64,000 bases of DNA from Enterococcus hulanensis (GCF_005405485.1 NZ_BJED01000019.1:49821-113820), one strand, 5' to 3'; counted from the first letter of the stretch, positions 26,619-35,454 are shown. The notes: generated from the letters alone by a model not told the origin. Numbers and translations: made by a program.

Positions 26619-26648
26619 AGTTAACTCTCCTTTTTGGTCTTTTATTTT

Positions 26649-26677
26649 ATTATACAAATGAAAATGAGAGTTTTAAA
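26649..26677 (-). promoter_or_regulatory. Promoter of the deoR-epimerase-GRE-PTS operon
   Basis: On the minus strand TTTAAA (26672-26677) and a perfect TATAAT (26649-26654) are 17 bases apart. Transcription would start about 23 bases ahead of the regulator's ATG. Confidence 0.7.
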
Positions 26678-26690
26678 GCTAGAAAGACTA

Positions 26691-26721
26691 TTTTGATTCA
26701 TTTCAAATCATTTTGATTCAT
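26691..26721. promoter_or_regulatory. Tandem TTTTGATTCAT repeats, candidate DeoR operator
   Basis: TTTTGATTCAT occurs at 26691-26701 and at 26711-26721, offset by 20 bases (two helical turns), just upstream of the operon's -35 box. The related palindrome at 26827-26841 carries the same TGATTC core. Confidence 0.65.
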
Positions 26722-26826
26722 CCTTCTCAAGAACTTGAAAGCCCTTTTATTAGTACAACTGCTTCTTTATCACATCTGTAGTGTAACACCACGTCCATTC
26801 CATTTCAAGTCTTTTTCAATCTTTTT

Positions 26827-26841
26827 GAATCATTATGATTC
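26827..26841. promoter_or_regulatory. Palindrome GAATCATTATGATTC upstream of the activase gene
   Basis: GAATCAT and ATGATTC are perfect inverted arms around one T. It lies about 18 bases ahead of a likely activase promoter, with TTTATT at 26860-26865 and TATACT at 26883-26888 spaced by 17. The core matches the repeats at 26691-26721, so one regulator probably binds both ends of the divergent region. Confidence 0.65.
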
Positions 26842-26919
26842 ATTTTAGGTCAAAAGGCGTTTATTTCCAAGGAGGATTGGCGTATACTAAAGAGGAACTT
26901 GAAAGAGGAGGCGCTTGTA

Positions 26920-27699
26920 ATGAGTGAAAGAAGAGGCTGTATTTTTAATATTCAAAGGTTCAGTATTCATGATGGTCCGGGAATCCGAACAACTATTTTT
27001 TTTAAAGGGTGTCCACTTCGCTGTACGTGGTGCTCGAATCCAGAGTCTCAAAAAAGGCAGCCTGAACCTATCTGGGACAATCAAAAGAAGCAAGAAATCA
27101 TCACCGGCGCTTACTATACTGTCGAAGAAGTGATGGAAGTCATCCGCAAAGACATAGATTATTATGAAGAATCTAAAGGAGGCATCACGGTCACTGGCGG
27201 TGAGGTGCTGGCTCAGAAGGCGTTTGTCATTGAATTACTAAAAAAATGTCGAGAGGAAAACATTCACACCGCTTGTGAAACCTCTGCTTTTTCATCAAGC
27301 TCCGACTTTAACGAATTGATCGAACCTCTGGATTTATTGATTATGGATATCAAGCATCATTCAGAGGATGCTCATAAAGCCAAAACAGGCGTTTCACTGG
27401 AACCGATCCTAAAAAATCTAGATCAAGCGATCAATAGTCAAAAGGAAATGCTATTAAGAATTCCGATTATTCCCGCTTATAATAATTCTTTGGAAGATGC
27501 CGAAGCTTTCGGGCAATTACTCCTTCACCATCAAGTAAAAGAAGTGGAACTGCTCCCTTTCCACCAGTTTGGCAAAAGTAAATATAACTATTTGAAACGA
27601 GCGTACGAGTATGAAGGTGTTCCTCAGCTAACAAGTAAAGACTTGCTGCCTTACGCGGCAATCATTGAAAAGTTTGGCATCACTTGTTCGATCGCTTAG
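26920..27699 (+). CDS. Glycyl radical enzyme activase (radical SAM)
   Basis: This 259-residue enzyme uses an iron-sulfur cluster and S-adenosylmethionine to place the radical on the partner's glycine. The cluster motif is GCPLRCTWC (Cys31, Cys35, Cys38), preceded by FSIHDGPGIRTTIFFKG. Most activases of non-PFL glycyl radical enzymes carry an extra ferredoxin-like insert with eight Cys after this motif. Here that insert is absent, giving a PFL-activase-like size. The SAM-site motif, usually GGEP, reads TGGEVLAQ. The start at 26920 has AAGAGGAGG ahead. It is divergent from the operon holding its partner enzyme. Confidence 0.92.
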   Translation: MSERRGCIFNIQRFSIHDGPGIRTTIFFKGCPLRCTWCSNPESQKRQPEPIWDNQKKQEIITGAYYTVEEVMEVIRKDIDYYEESKGGITVTGGEVLAQKAFVIELLKKCREENIHTACETSAFSSSSDFNELIEPLDLLIMDIKHHSEDAHKAKTGVSLEPILKNLDQAINSQKEMLLRIPIIPAYNNSLEDAEAFGQLLLHHQVKEVELLPFHQFGKSKYNYLKRAYEYEGVPQLTSKDLLPYAAIIEKFGITCSIA

Positions 27700-27742
27700 T
27701 GCAAGTTAATCTGGGCTGCTCAAATCCTACTGTGAAAAAAAA

Positions 27743-27793
27743 GAACAGGCTGTACACCTGATCCAGATTGGATCGGGTGTTCAGCCTGTTTTT
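27743..27793. terminator. Bidirectional terminator
   Basis: A long stem (AACAGGCTG, ACACC and GATCC with their complements) ends in TTTTT on the plus strand and has an A run on the other side. It serves the convergent activase and trehalose hydrolase genes. Confidence 0.88.
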
Positions 27794-27848
27794 AGCAATA
27801 AATCGCTATTGATTGATACGGCTCTAAATTGATTTTTTCTCCCAGAAG

Positions 27849-29414
27849 TCAATTATCGTAATTTGCTATCAAAACTTCTCCTTGTTGAAACTCTTCTGGC
27901 AGCTCGATGCTCGTTTTCTGAGAATAAAAATTATTCACCACCAGTAGTGAACGGTCCTCGAATCGGCGGATATAGCCATAGATTTGCGGATGTTCTGGCA
28001 AAAAGGCTTCGTAACTTCCTCTTGCAATAACTGGATATTCTTTCCGTAATTGAATGAGTCGTTGATAGTAGTTAAAAATTGAGCCTTCAGACAATTCTTT
28101 CGCGACATTAATTTCTTTCGCCGTTTTCCCTAAAGCTAACCACGGTGTGCCTTCCGTAAATCCGCTAAATTCTGTATCGTCCCATTGCATCGGGGTACGA
28201 GAATTATCACGGGCCTTGCTTTTAACAATTTCAAACGCTTCTTCCTCAGATTTTCCTAAATCAAGTAATTCCTGATACGCATTCGCTGTTTCCACATCGG
28301 CATATTGTGTCATCGAATCAAAATTTGGATCAAGCATCCCGATCTCTTCACCCATATAAATATATGGAGTCCCACGATTCAAATGGATCGCACTTGCTAA
28401 CATTTTAGCACCAGCAACACGATAATTTTTTGCATCCACAAATCGATTCAAGGCACGCGGTTGATCGTGATTATTCCAAAACAGCGCATTCCAGCCATTT
28501 TGGTCACTCATTTTTGTGCCAAAATCATGAAACGTTTCTTTTAAAGCGGCAAAATCAAAAGGCATTTTAGTCCATTTTTTCCCATCCTGATAATCAACCT
28601 TCAAGTGATGAAAATTAAAGGTCATCGTTAGCTCTTCTCGATCAGGACTTGTATATAAAATACAATTTTCCGGTGTCGTGGAACTCATTTCACCGACCGT
28701 AATAATGTCCTTATCGTCTCCAAAGGAAGCTTGATTCATCATCTTAATATAGTCATGAACAATTGGACGATCCGTATAGGCCGGTTTCCCATCATTTTCA
28801 GAACAATTTTTTAGCACTTCATCTTTACCGATCAAATTGATAACATCAAAACGAAATCCTTTGACCCCTTTATTCATCCAAAAACGCAAAACATCGAATA
28901 ATTCTTCTCGCACTGCTGGGTTCCGCCAATTTAAATCTGCTTGTGTTTGCTCAAAGAGATGCAAGTAATATCTTCCGGTTTCCCCAAAAGGCGCCCAGGC
29001 ATTTCCACCAAACTTGGATAGCCAGTCTGTGGGCTCATCGCGCAAAATAAAATAATCTTGATATTTTTTTTCACCTGCTAAGGCCTTTTGAAACCACTCA
29101 TGCTCAGTAGAAACATGATTAAAAACCATATCTAACATGAGGTCAATTCCATTCGATTTTGCAATGTCCACTAATTCATCAAAGTCTTTCATGGTACCAA
29201 ACATCGGATGAATCGCCGTATAATCAGCGACATCATAGCCATTATCTTTTTGCGGACTTGGATAGATCGGATTTAACCAGAGCATATCCACGCCTAATTG
29301 TTTTAAGTAAGGGATTTTATTTTTGATACCTTGCAGGTCCCCTACGCCATCCTGATTTGTATCCAAAAAAGACTTTGGATAAATTTGATAAATTACCTTC
29401 TCTTTAAAACTCAT
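27849..29414 (-). CDS. treC: Trehalose-6-phosphate hydrolase (GH13)
   Basis: This 521-residue cytoplasmic enzyme splits trehalose 6-phosphate into glucose and glucose 6-phosphate. GH13 motifs are DMVFNHVS (about 98-105), GFRFDVINLIG with the nucleophile Asp, TVGEMSS with the acid/base Glu, and NNHDQPR. The N-terminal VIYQIYPKSFLDTNQDGVGD is typical of this group. The oligo-1,6-glucosidase family is similar, but the adjacent trehalose-type PTS and GntR regulator decide the call. It lies 15 bases after the PTS gene. Confidence 0.92.
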   Translation of the reverse strand: MSFKEKVIYQIYPKSFLDTNQDGVGDLQGIKNKIPYLKQLGVDMLWLNPIYPSPQKDNGYDVADYTAIHPMFGTMKDFDELVDIAKSNGIDLMLDMVFNHVSTEHEWFQKALAGEKKYQDYFILRDEPTDWLSKFGGNAWAPFGETGRYYLHLFEQTQADLNWRNPAVREELFDVLRFWMNKGVKGFRFDVINLIGKDEVLKNCSENDGKPAYTDRPIVHDYIKMMNQASFGDDKDIITVGEMSSTTPENCILYTSPDREELTMTFNFHHLKVDYQDGKKWTKMPFDFAALKETFHDFGTKMSDQNGWNALFWNNHDQPRALNRFVDAKNYRVAGAKMLASAIHLNRGTPYIYMGEEIGMLDPNFDSMTQYADVETANAYQELLDLGKSEEEAFEIVKSKARDNSRTPMQWDDTEFSGFTEGTPWLALGKTAKEINVAKELSEGSIFNYYQRLIQLRKEYPVIARGSYEAFLPEHPQIYGYIRRFEDRSLLVVNNFYSQKTSIELPEEFQQGEVLIANYDN

Positions 29415-29429
29415 CTTGCCCCTCCAGCT

Positions 29430-31379
29430 TTACAATGGTGTTGCCATTAATATTTTTTCATCAATTGCGACAGGCGAAGCCGCTTCAATCAATGGATCAA
29501 CTTGAAAATCAGTCGAATTCGTTACAATAATCGGTGTTTGAACCTCATATCCTGCCGCTTTGATGGCCTCAATATCGAACTCCATTAATAGTTGTCCCTT
29601 TTTAATACTATCGCCTTGCTTCACGTAGCTGGTAAAATGCTTCCCGTCTAATTGAACGGTATCGATCCCAATATGAATGAGAATTTCCGTCCCTTCTCCG
29701 CTAATTAAGCCGATCGCGTGGTTTGTCGGAAACAGCAAACTAATTTGCCCATCAAAAGGTGCTACCACCTTTCCTTCACTAGGTTCAATCACAACACCTT
29801 GACCCATCATCCCTTCTGCAAAAACCGGATCTTTCGCACTGCCTAGCGGATGTAAAACACCTGTGATCGGCGAAAATAACTCCACAATGGAACCCGCTTT
29901 TTTCGTACTGTCATTGCCTAATGTTGGAACAATCTCTTCTTCAACCCTATCGATTTTATTAAACAGACCGATTCGGCGAAAAAGCAGTGTGAGAACGAAC
30001 GGTACTACGATGGCTATAATCATCCCAATGATGAAGACCAAATAATCCTGCGGCCGAATAGACAAGATCCCTGGCAAGCCACCAACCCCAATCGACAATG
30101 CGCGAACCTTGAATAGTGTAACGAACAATCCTGCAATCCCGCTGCCAATCATGGCTGCAATAAACGGATAGGTGTACTTCAAGTTGATACCGAACATAGC
30201 TGGCTCCGTTACACCCAACCAGGCTGAAATAGTTGATGGAATGGATACCTGTTCTTCTTTTTTGTTCCCGCGATGCGCAAATACAATCGCTAGTACAGAT
30301 GCCCCTTGTGCGATATTTGATAAACAAAGGATCGGCCATAAATTCGTTGAGCCAAAGTCAGCAATCAATTGCGAATCGATCGCTAAAGTCGTATGATGCA
30401 GACCTGTGATAACTAACGGCGATGTCAAAGCTCCTAAAATTCCGCCAAATAGCCAGCTAAAGCTAGAAGTTAAGCCCGCATTTACTACCGCTGATATAAT
30501 TGTCCCTATTTTCCAACCGATCGGTCCTAAAATAATATGAGCTGCTAAAATCGTCGGAATCAAGGAGAAAAACGGCACAAAGATCATTGAAACGGCTTCT
30601 GGAATATGTTTACGGAAAAATCGTTCCAAATACACAAAGAGAAAGCCTGCTAACATAGCTGGAATCACCTGCGCTTGATAACCGATCTTATCGACGGTAA
30701 ATAGACCAAAATCCCACGTCCAGTTCTTGGCGATCTCTGCAGCAGTGGTACTATTCACCACATATGCATTCAATAGTTGCGGTGACACTAGTGTGATACC
30801 CAGTACGATTCCCAAAATCTCGGTTGCTCCCATCTTGCGAGCGATACTCCAAGTAATCCCGACGGGCAAGAAATGAAAAATTGCTTCTCCCGGCAACCAT
30901 AAAAAGCCATTGACCCCGCTCCAAAATGTAGAAGCTTCAACGATTGTCTGTCCGTTGAGCCAGCCCATGGGTACAGCTTCCAAAATATTACGAAATCCTA
31001 AAATCAACCCCCCGACGATAATTGCTGGTAATATTGGGGTAAAAATTTCGGCTAAAACTGTAATGGCGCGTTGCACCGGATTCTGATTTTGCTTTGCGGC
31101 AGCTTTTGCCGCCTCCTTAGAAACACCCTCAATTCCCGATATAGCAACAAACTCATTGTAAAATACAGCAACATCGTTACCGATGATTACCTGAAACTGC
31201 CCTGCATTCGTAAACATCCCTTTAACACTAGGAATATCTTCGATCCGACTTTCATTCGCTGCTTTAGGATCAATCAAAACAAAACGCATACGCGTTGCAC
31301 AATGTGTCACGGCAGAAATATTTTTCTTTCCGCCGACAGCCTCCAATAATTCGGCTGTATCCTTTTCATATTTACCCAT
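29430..31379 (-). CDS. treP: PTS trehalose-specific IIBCA component
   Basis: This 649-residue fusion imports and phosphorylates trehalose. IIB (about 1-90) has the phosphorylated Cys in SAVTHCATRMRF. IIC (about 110-470) spans the membrane and includes GITEP-type sequence as LGVTEPAMFGINL. IIA (about 500-640, glucose type) has IGLISGEGTEILIHIGIDTV with the active His. I place the start at 31379, preceded by GGGAGGG. An earlier in-frame ATG is not supported. Confidence 0.92.
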   Translation of the reverse strand: MGKYEKDTAELLEAVGGKKNISAVTHCATRMRFVLIDPKAANESRIEDIPSVKGMFTNAGQFQVIIGNDVAVFYNEFVAISGIEGVSKEAAKAAAKQNQNPVQRAITVLAEIFTPILPAIIVGGLILGFRNILEAVPMGWLNGQTIVEASTFWSGVNGFLWLPGEAIFHFLPVGITWSIARKMGATEILGIVLGITLVSPQLLNAYVVNSTTAAEIAKNWTWDFGLFTVDKIGYQAQVIPAMLAGFLFVYLERFFRKHIPEAVSMIFVPFFSLIPTILAAHIILGPIGWKIGTIISAVVNAGLTSSFSWLFGGILGALTSPLVITGLHHTTLAIDSQLIADFGSTNLWPILCLSNIAQGASVLAIVFAHRGNKKEEQVSIPSTISAWLGVTEPAMFGINLKYTYPFIAAMIGSGIAGLFVTLFKVRALSIGVGGLPGILSIRPQDYLVFIIGMIIAIVVPFVLTLLFRRIGLFNKIDRVEEEIVPTLGNDSTKKAGSIVELFSPITGVLHPLGSAKDPVFAEGMMGQGVVIEPSEGKVVAPFDGQISLLFPTNHAIGLISGEGTEILIHIGIDTVQLDGKHFTSYVKQGDSIKKGQLLMEFDIEAIKAAGYEVQTPIIVTNSTDFQVDPLIEAASPVAIDEKILMATPL

Positions 31380-31453
31380 TTTTTTCCCTCCCAGAAATTT
31401 AACCTGCATAGATACGTTCGATTAATGGCATAACTATAAATTCATTCACGGAC

Positions 31454-31481
31454 ATTGTAAACCGCTTACTTTTTTTGTCAG
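31454..31481 (-). promoter_or_regulatory. Trehalose-operon promoter with overlapping cre-like site
   Basis: On the minus strand CTGACA (31476-31481) and TACAAT (31454-31459) are 16 bases apart. The dyad AGTAAGCGGTTTACA covers the spacer and -10 box and resembles a CcpA cre site with one extra base. This predicts glucose repression. I found no certain TreR operator. Confidence 0.6.
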
Positions 31482-31694
31482 CCTGCTAAAATTAGAACAA
31501 TCTAATCTTCAGACCCTTCCTTTTTGTTATTCTGGAAAAACCATTCTGATTCGCCTAAAGAGGTTTGTGGATAGACATACAGGTTGCGTCTAAAATAAGA
31601 TTTTTCTCATTTGTTTTCTAATAAAGGTTCTTTACTTCCACTTTTTTTATTCTATAATGAACTTAATTCTACGGACATAAGTGAGGAAATCGTG

Positions 31695-32417
31695 ATGAAA
31701 ACCTATGAAATCATCTACCAATCGATCGAACGGGGAATATTGAAGAATGTGTACGAACCCGGAACTTTTCTACCAAGTGAAAGCAGGCTGCGAGAAACCT
31801 ATCGCGTTTCCCGTGATACGATTCGAAAAGCCTTATCCCTTTTGATGGCTAATGGCTATATTCAAAAGATTCAAGGTAAGGGCTCTTTGGTGTTGAAACG
31901 TGAGCAGCTACGGTTCCCTCTTTCAGGATTAACTAGTTACACAGAGCTGCATAATTCTTACGGTTACAGCAGTAAAACTGAAGTGATTGAACTAAAACAA
32001 ATCGTGATTGATGATAATTTATCGCTTATTACTGGCTTTGAGCAGGGGGCGGTTTGTTGGAGTTTGATCCGGATTCGTACGATCGATCAAAAGAAAGTCA
32101 TAGTAGATAAAGATTTGATTCTCACGTCAGTCACACCCGACCTGACTGCTGAAATTGCCAGTGACTCTCTTTATCGTTATTTCGAAGACCACTTAGGATT
32201 AAACATTGCTTTTGCTGAAAAAGAAATTGTTATTGATGCTCTTACTGATGAGGATCACAAGCTGTTAGATCTTAATCAAAACGACATCAATATTGTTTCT
32301 GTAAAGAGCCGTATTTTCACTAAGAATGCTCGTCAATTTCAATTTACTGAGAGTCGGCATCAAGTCGATAAATTCCGCTTTTTTGACTTCGCAAGACGCC
32401 ATCCTTCGACTCTTTAG
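31695..32417 (+). CDS. treR: Trehalose operon repressor, GntR/UTRA family
   Basis: This is a 240-residue repressor. The GntR-type winged HTH lies at about 5-70 (YEPGTFLPSESRLRETYRVS, then RDTIRKALSLLMANGYI) and the UTRA effector domain fills about 90-235. TreR proteins of this type release DNA when they bind trehalose 6-phosphate. I choose the ATG at 31695, which has GTGAGGAAAT ahead. A TTG 84 bases earlier is unlikely. It is divergent from the trehalose operon. Confidence 0.9.
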   Translation: MKTYEIIYQSIERGILKNVYEPGTFLPSESRLRETYRVSRDTIRKALSLLMANGYIQKIQGKGSLVLKREQLRFPLSGLTSYTELHNSYGYSSKTEVIELKQIVIDDNLSLITGFEQGAVCWSLIRIRTIDQKKVIVDKDLILTSVTPDLTAEIASDSLYRYFEDHLGLNIAFAEKEIVIDALTDEDHKLLDLNQNDINIVSVKSRIFTKNARQFQFTESRHQVDKFRFFDFARRHPSTL

Positions 32418-32431
32418 AATTAGTGCATAGC

Positions 32432-32473
32432 AAAGCGCCCATAAACCATTTTTAGGTTTATGGGCGCTTTTAT
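32432..32473. terminator. Bidirectional terminator
   Basis: AAAGCGCCCATAAACC pairs with GGTTTATGGGCGCTTT around a short loop, with a T-rich flank. It sits between convergent treR and scrB. Confidence 0.9.
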
Positions 32474-32515
32474 AGTTTTCCTACGATAGATATTTCTCAA
32501 ACATCGCATTCATTC

Positions 32516-33931
32516 TTACATAGAGTTTATCGCTTTTGCTGAAAAATCTACCGTTTTTAAGTCAAAGACTTGAAGTGACATACTTGAAGTCTTTTTTGAA
32601 AACTCAAAGGATAGTTCGTTGGTACTCCCCGCTCTAGAAAAGATACGCGAGGAAAAGACGCAGGCTCCGCCATTGATAAATATCTCTACGATTGAATGGT
32701 CAATAAAGATCCGCACCTCTTTCAATCCCTCATCAAAAAGGAGCTTTCGTTGTTCTTTTTCATCCGTAACCCATGACTGACGAGTAAATGACAGCACTCC
32801 TTCCTCTAGCTGGAAAGATAACGAGAATAAGCGATCTAACGTTAGGTTGAATTGATCGGTTTCTTTTTCAAAGGTTAAAATGATTTCCGTTTGCAGACTT
32901 TGCAGGGGAAAATGACCTGCTTTATCAAAAGTCATTTTATTTCCCTTTCCTTCACGCAGCTGAGACAAAGCAGCGGCTGGTTGCTGTCGCAGCTCGCCTT
33001 CCTTCAACTCCAAAAATCTAGGTATGGTCAAGTTATGCAGCCAGCCAGAGGATTCAATGGTCGGAACCAGCCGTTCTTGCTCATCCTCCATCACTCCCAT
33101 CCAAGCATAAAGAATGTTTTGATTCCCATCTCTGAATGTTTGCGGCGCGTAAAATTCAAAGCCGTAATCCAGCTCTTTAAACGGTTGTAACAATTTAATC
33201 GAGCCGTCCTCAAAAAAATCACAAATAAAATAACCAGAATGATACCTATTCTGAAAGCGGTAGTCCTCTTTTTTCAGTCCCTGCGGTGAAGCGATCAGAA
33301 CATATTGATCGTCAATTTTGATCAAATCCGGACATTCCAACATATAACCCAGCTCCGTATCATGATCGCTCCGAAGGTTATAAAGCAACTCCCATTCTAG
33401 TAAGTTTGATGATTTGTACACCAATAAATCTGCTTTCAAATCATTGGTTTGAGCCCCTAAAACCATGTACCATTCATCTGCTTGAAAAGGACTTTTAAAA
33501 ACTTTCGGATCTCTGACATGACGAGTGTAGCCAGCAGGATGCTCCATGATCGGTCCTAATTTTTCAAAACGTTGACCATCTTCTGAAACAGCCCCACACT
33601 GATAACTTCTATTGACACCATCATCGATCACATTTCCGGTGTAAAAGAGATAGATTTTCTCTTCGTGTTCAATGGCACATCCAGAATAGACACCATCCTT
33701 ATCAAACCAAGAATCTGGATGGAGCGCGATGGGTTGTTGTTCCCAATCCACCATATTTGTCGAAACCATATGCCCCCAACTTTTATTCTTATGAACAAAG
33801 CCATTTGGATTCAATTGATAAAACACATGATAGTCGTCCTTAAATTTTATCAATCCATTTGGATCGTTCATTAAGCCGTAATCTGGCGTAATATGATAGC
33901 CAACTTTATCTTGCCAACTTTTTCTATCCAT
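32516..33931 (-). CDS. scrB: Sucrose-6-phosphate hydrolase (GH32)
   Basis: This 471-residue cytoplasmic enzyme hydrolyses sucrose 6-phosphate to glucose 6-phosphate and fructose. The GH32 nucleophile motif is LMNDPNGLIKFKDDYHVFYQ (about 20-39), the stabiliser RDPKVF (about 140-145) and the acid/base ECPDLI (about 198-203). A C-terminal beta-sandwich ends the protein. It lies eight bases after the sucrose PTS gene. Confidence 0.94.
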   Translation of the reverse strand: MDRKSWQDKVGYHITPDYGLMNDPNGLIKFKDDYHVFYQLNPNGFVHKNKSWGHMVSTNMVDWEQQPIALHPDSWFDKDGVYSGCAIEHEEKIYLFYTGNVIDDGVNRSYQCGAVSEDGQRFEKLGPIMEHPAGYTRHVRDPKVFKSPFQADEWYMVLGAQTNDLKADLLVYKSSNLLEWELLYNLRSDHDTELGYMLECPDLIKIDDQYVLIASPQGLKKEDYRFQNRYHSGYFICDFFEDGSIKLLQPFKELDYGFEFYAPQTFRDGNQNILYAWMGVMEDEQERLVPTIESSGWLHNLTIPRFLELKEGELRQQPAAALSQLREGKGNKMTFDKAGHFPLQSLQTEIILTFEKETDQFNLTLDRLFSLSFQLEEGVLSFTRQSWVTDEKEQRKLLFDEGLKEVRIFIDHSIVEIFINGGACVFSSRIFSRAGSTNELSFEFSKKTSSMSLQVFDLKTVDFSAKAINSM

Positions 33932-33938
33932 TTTCTTC

Positions 33939-35333
33939 CTACCTTTGTTTCAACATTTTATCGTTATAGCCAAACATATACGTCAAGACAAACGCTACCG
34001 CTATGGAGATCAGATTTACTAAAATATACTGAAATAGCTGTCCGTTCATATAAAGCAACGCTCCAGGAATCACTGTAATTGCCATCCCTGTACCGGCTAA
34101 TCCAATCAGATTCGCAACAAATCCTCCAACTGCACCACCAATCAAGCCCATCACAAACGGTTTAACATAACGTAGATTCACCCCGAAAATCGCCGGTTCT
34201 GTGATGCCTAAGAAAGCTGACAATGCCGAAGGAAAAGCTAATGCCTTTAATTTTGTTGATTTCGTTTTGACCCCAACGGCAATCGCTGCACCGCCTTGAG
34301 CCGCGATAGAACAAGTAATAATCGCATTAAACGCATCTTTACCCGTATTAGCTAATAATTGCACTTCCAAAAAGTTGAAAATATGGTGAACACCGGTTAC
34401 CACAATCAACTGATTCAAAAATCCTAAAATAAGGCCCGCAAGTCCAAATGGCAGAGCGAGAATCGCTTCGGTACCATTTAAAACAACGGTTTCTAATGAA
34501 TGGAAGATCGGACCAATCACCATCAATGAAAGCAGACTCATCACAAGTAAGGTGATAAATGGCGTTATTAATAAGTCGAAGGTATCAGGGACCATCTTCC
34601 GTAATTTTTTCTCTAGCGTCGCACCTAGTATGCCACTAATAAATGCTGGTAAGACTGTGCCTTGATAGCCAACAATCGGAATGAAATTGAAAAACATTAA
34701 AGGTGCTGCGTCGCCTGCCGCAACACTATAAGCATTTGGTAAAACTGGATTAACCAGCATCAATCCTAAGACGATACCGATAACCGGAGAACCGCCAAAA
34801 ACTTTAAAAGTAGACCACGCAATCAGTGCTGGCAGAAACGCAAAAGCGGTATCCGTAAGTATCTGAGTGTACATCAAGAAATTTTCATTAATCGTATCAG
34901 GCGTCATTCCGAATATTGAGAGCACCTGCGGCTGAGTAAGTAAACCGCGCAGGCCCATGAACAAGCCCGTAGCAACCAAAACAGGAATGATCGGCACAAA
35001 TACATCGCCAAAAATGCGAATTACTTTTTTTACAGGATTTTGCTGATCCTGCACCTTTTCAGAGCCTTCATTCGGGGAAATGTTGCCTAACAAAAGATTT
35101 ACTTCATCATAAATTTTATTTACTGTACCCGTACCTAAAATAACTTGATATTGACCCGAATTGAAGAATGCCCCTTTTACCTTCTTGATATTCTCAACGG
35201 TATCTTTGTCGATCTGCTCCTCATTCTTCACCTCTAATCGTAAACGCGTGGCACAGTGAGCAACGGAAGAAATGTTTTCCTTACCACCAACTGCTGTAAT
35301 AATTTCTTTTGCAATCACTTCATTTTCCGACAT
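33939..35333 (-). CDS. scrA: PTS sucrose-specific IIBC component
   Basis: This 464-residue membrane protein imports sucrose as sucrose 6-phosphate. IIB (about 1-85) carries the phosphorylated Cys in SSVAHCATRLRLE. IIC fills the rest, with AFLGITEPAIFGVNLRYVKP (about 384-403). It has no IIA domain, unlike the trehalose and beta-glucoside transporters in this window, and must borrow a glucose-type IIA, possibly theirs. Two ScrR-type operators lie just upstream. Confidence 0.93.
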   Translation of the reverse strand: MSENEVIAKEIITAVGGKENISSVAHCATRLRLEVKNEEQIDKDTVENIKKVKGAFFNSGQYQVILGTGTVNKIYDEVNLLLGNISPNEGSEKVQDQQNPVKKVIRIFGDVFVPIIPVLVATGLFMGLRGLLTQPQVLSIFGMTPDTINENFLMYTQILTDTAFAFLPALIAWSTFKVFGGSPVIGIVLGLMLVNPVLPNAYSVAAGDAAPLMFFNFIPIVGYQGTVLPAFISGILGATLEKKLRKMVPDTFDLLITPFITLLVMSLLSLMVIGPIFHSLETVVLNGTEAILALPFGLAGLILGFLNQLIVVTGVHHIFNFLEVQLLANTGKDAFNAIITCSIAAQGGAAIAVGVKTKSTKLKALAFPSALSAFLGITEPAIFGVNLRYVKPFVMGLIGGAVGGFVANLIGLAGTGMAITVIPGALLYMNGQLFQYILVNLISIAVAFVLTYMFGYNDKMLKQR

Positions 35334-35357
35334 TTTTTAACTCCTCCTCAATTTACT

Positions 35358-35406
35358 GGAACCGGTCCCTGCAAAGATATTTTAAAACCGGGACCGGTCC
35401 CGGTTT
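35358..35406. promoter_or_regulatory. Two ScrR operators ahead of scrA
   Basis: A perfect 22-base palindrome built on GGGACCGGTCCC lies at 35385-35406. A weaker copy, GGAACCGGTCCC, lies at 35358-35369. Their centres are 32 bases apart, about three helical turns. LacI-family dimers bind such CG-centred palindromes, and the adjacent LacI-type gene is the obvious partner. Confidence 0.88.
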
Positions 35407-35430
35407 GTTTGGTCATACTTTAACACGAAA

Positions 35431-35454
35431 AGAAAAGGCTTTCAAGCCTTTTCT
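35431..35454 (-). terminator. Hairpin overlapping the scrR stop codon
   Basis: AGAAAAGGCTT pairs with AAGCCTTTTCT around two bases and overlaps the end of scrR. It is followed by TTTTCG on the minus strand. It probably ends or dampens scrR transcription ahead of the sucrose operon. Confidence 0.65.

Noticed and set aside
27849..29414. Oligo-1,6-glucosidase as the GH13 product
   Set aside because: The sequence family is shared, but the adjacent trehalose-type PTS and GntR regulator favour trehalose-6-phosphate hydrolase.
29959..30339. 126-codon frame inside treP
   Set aside because: It is an out-of-frame shadow of the trehalose transporter, with atypical composition.
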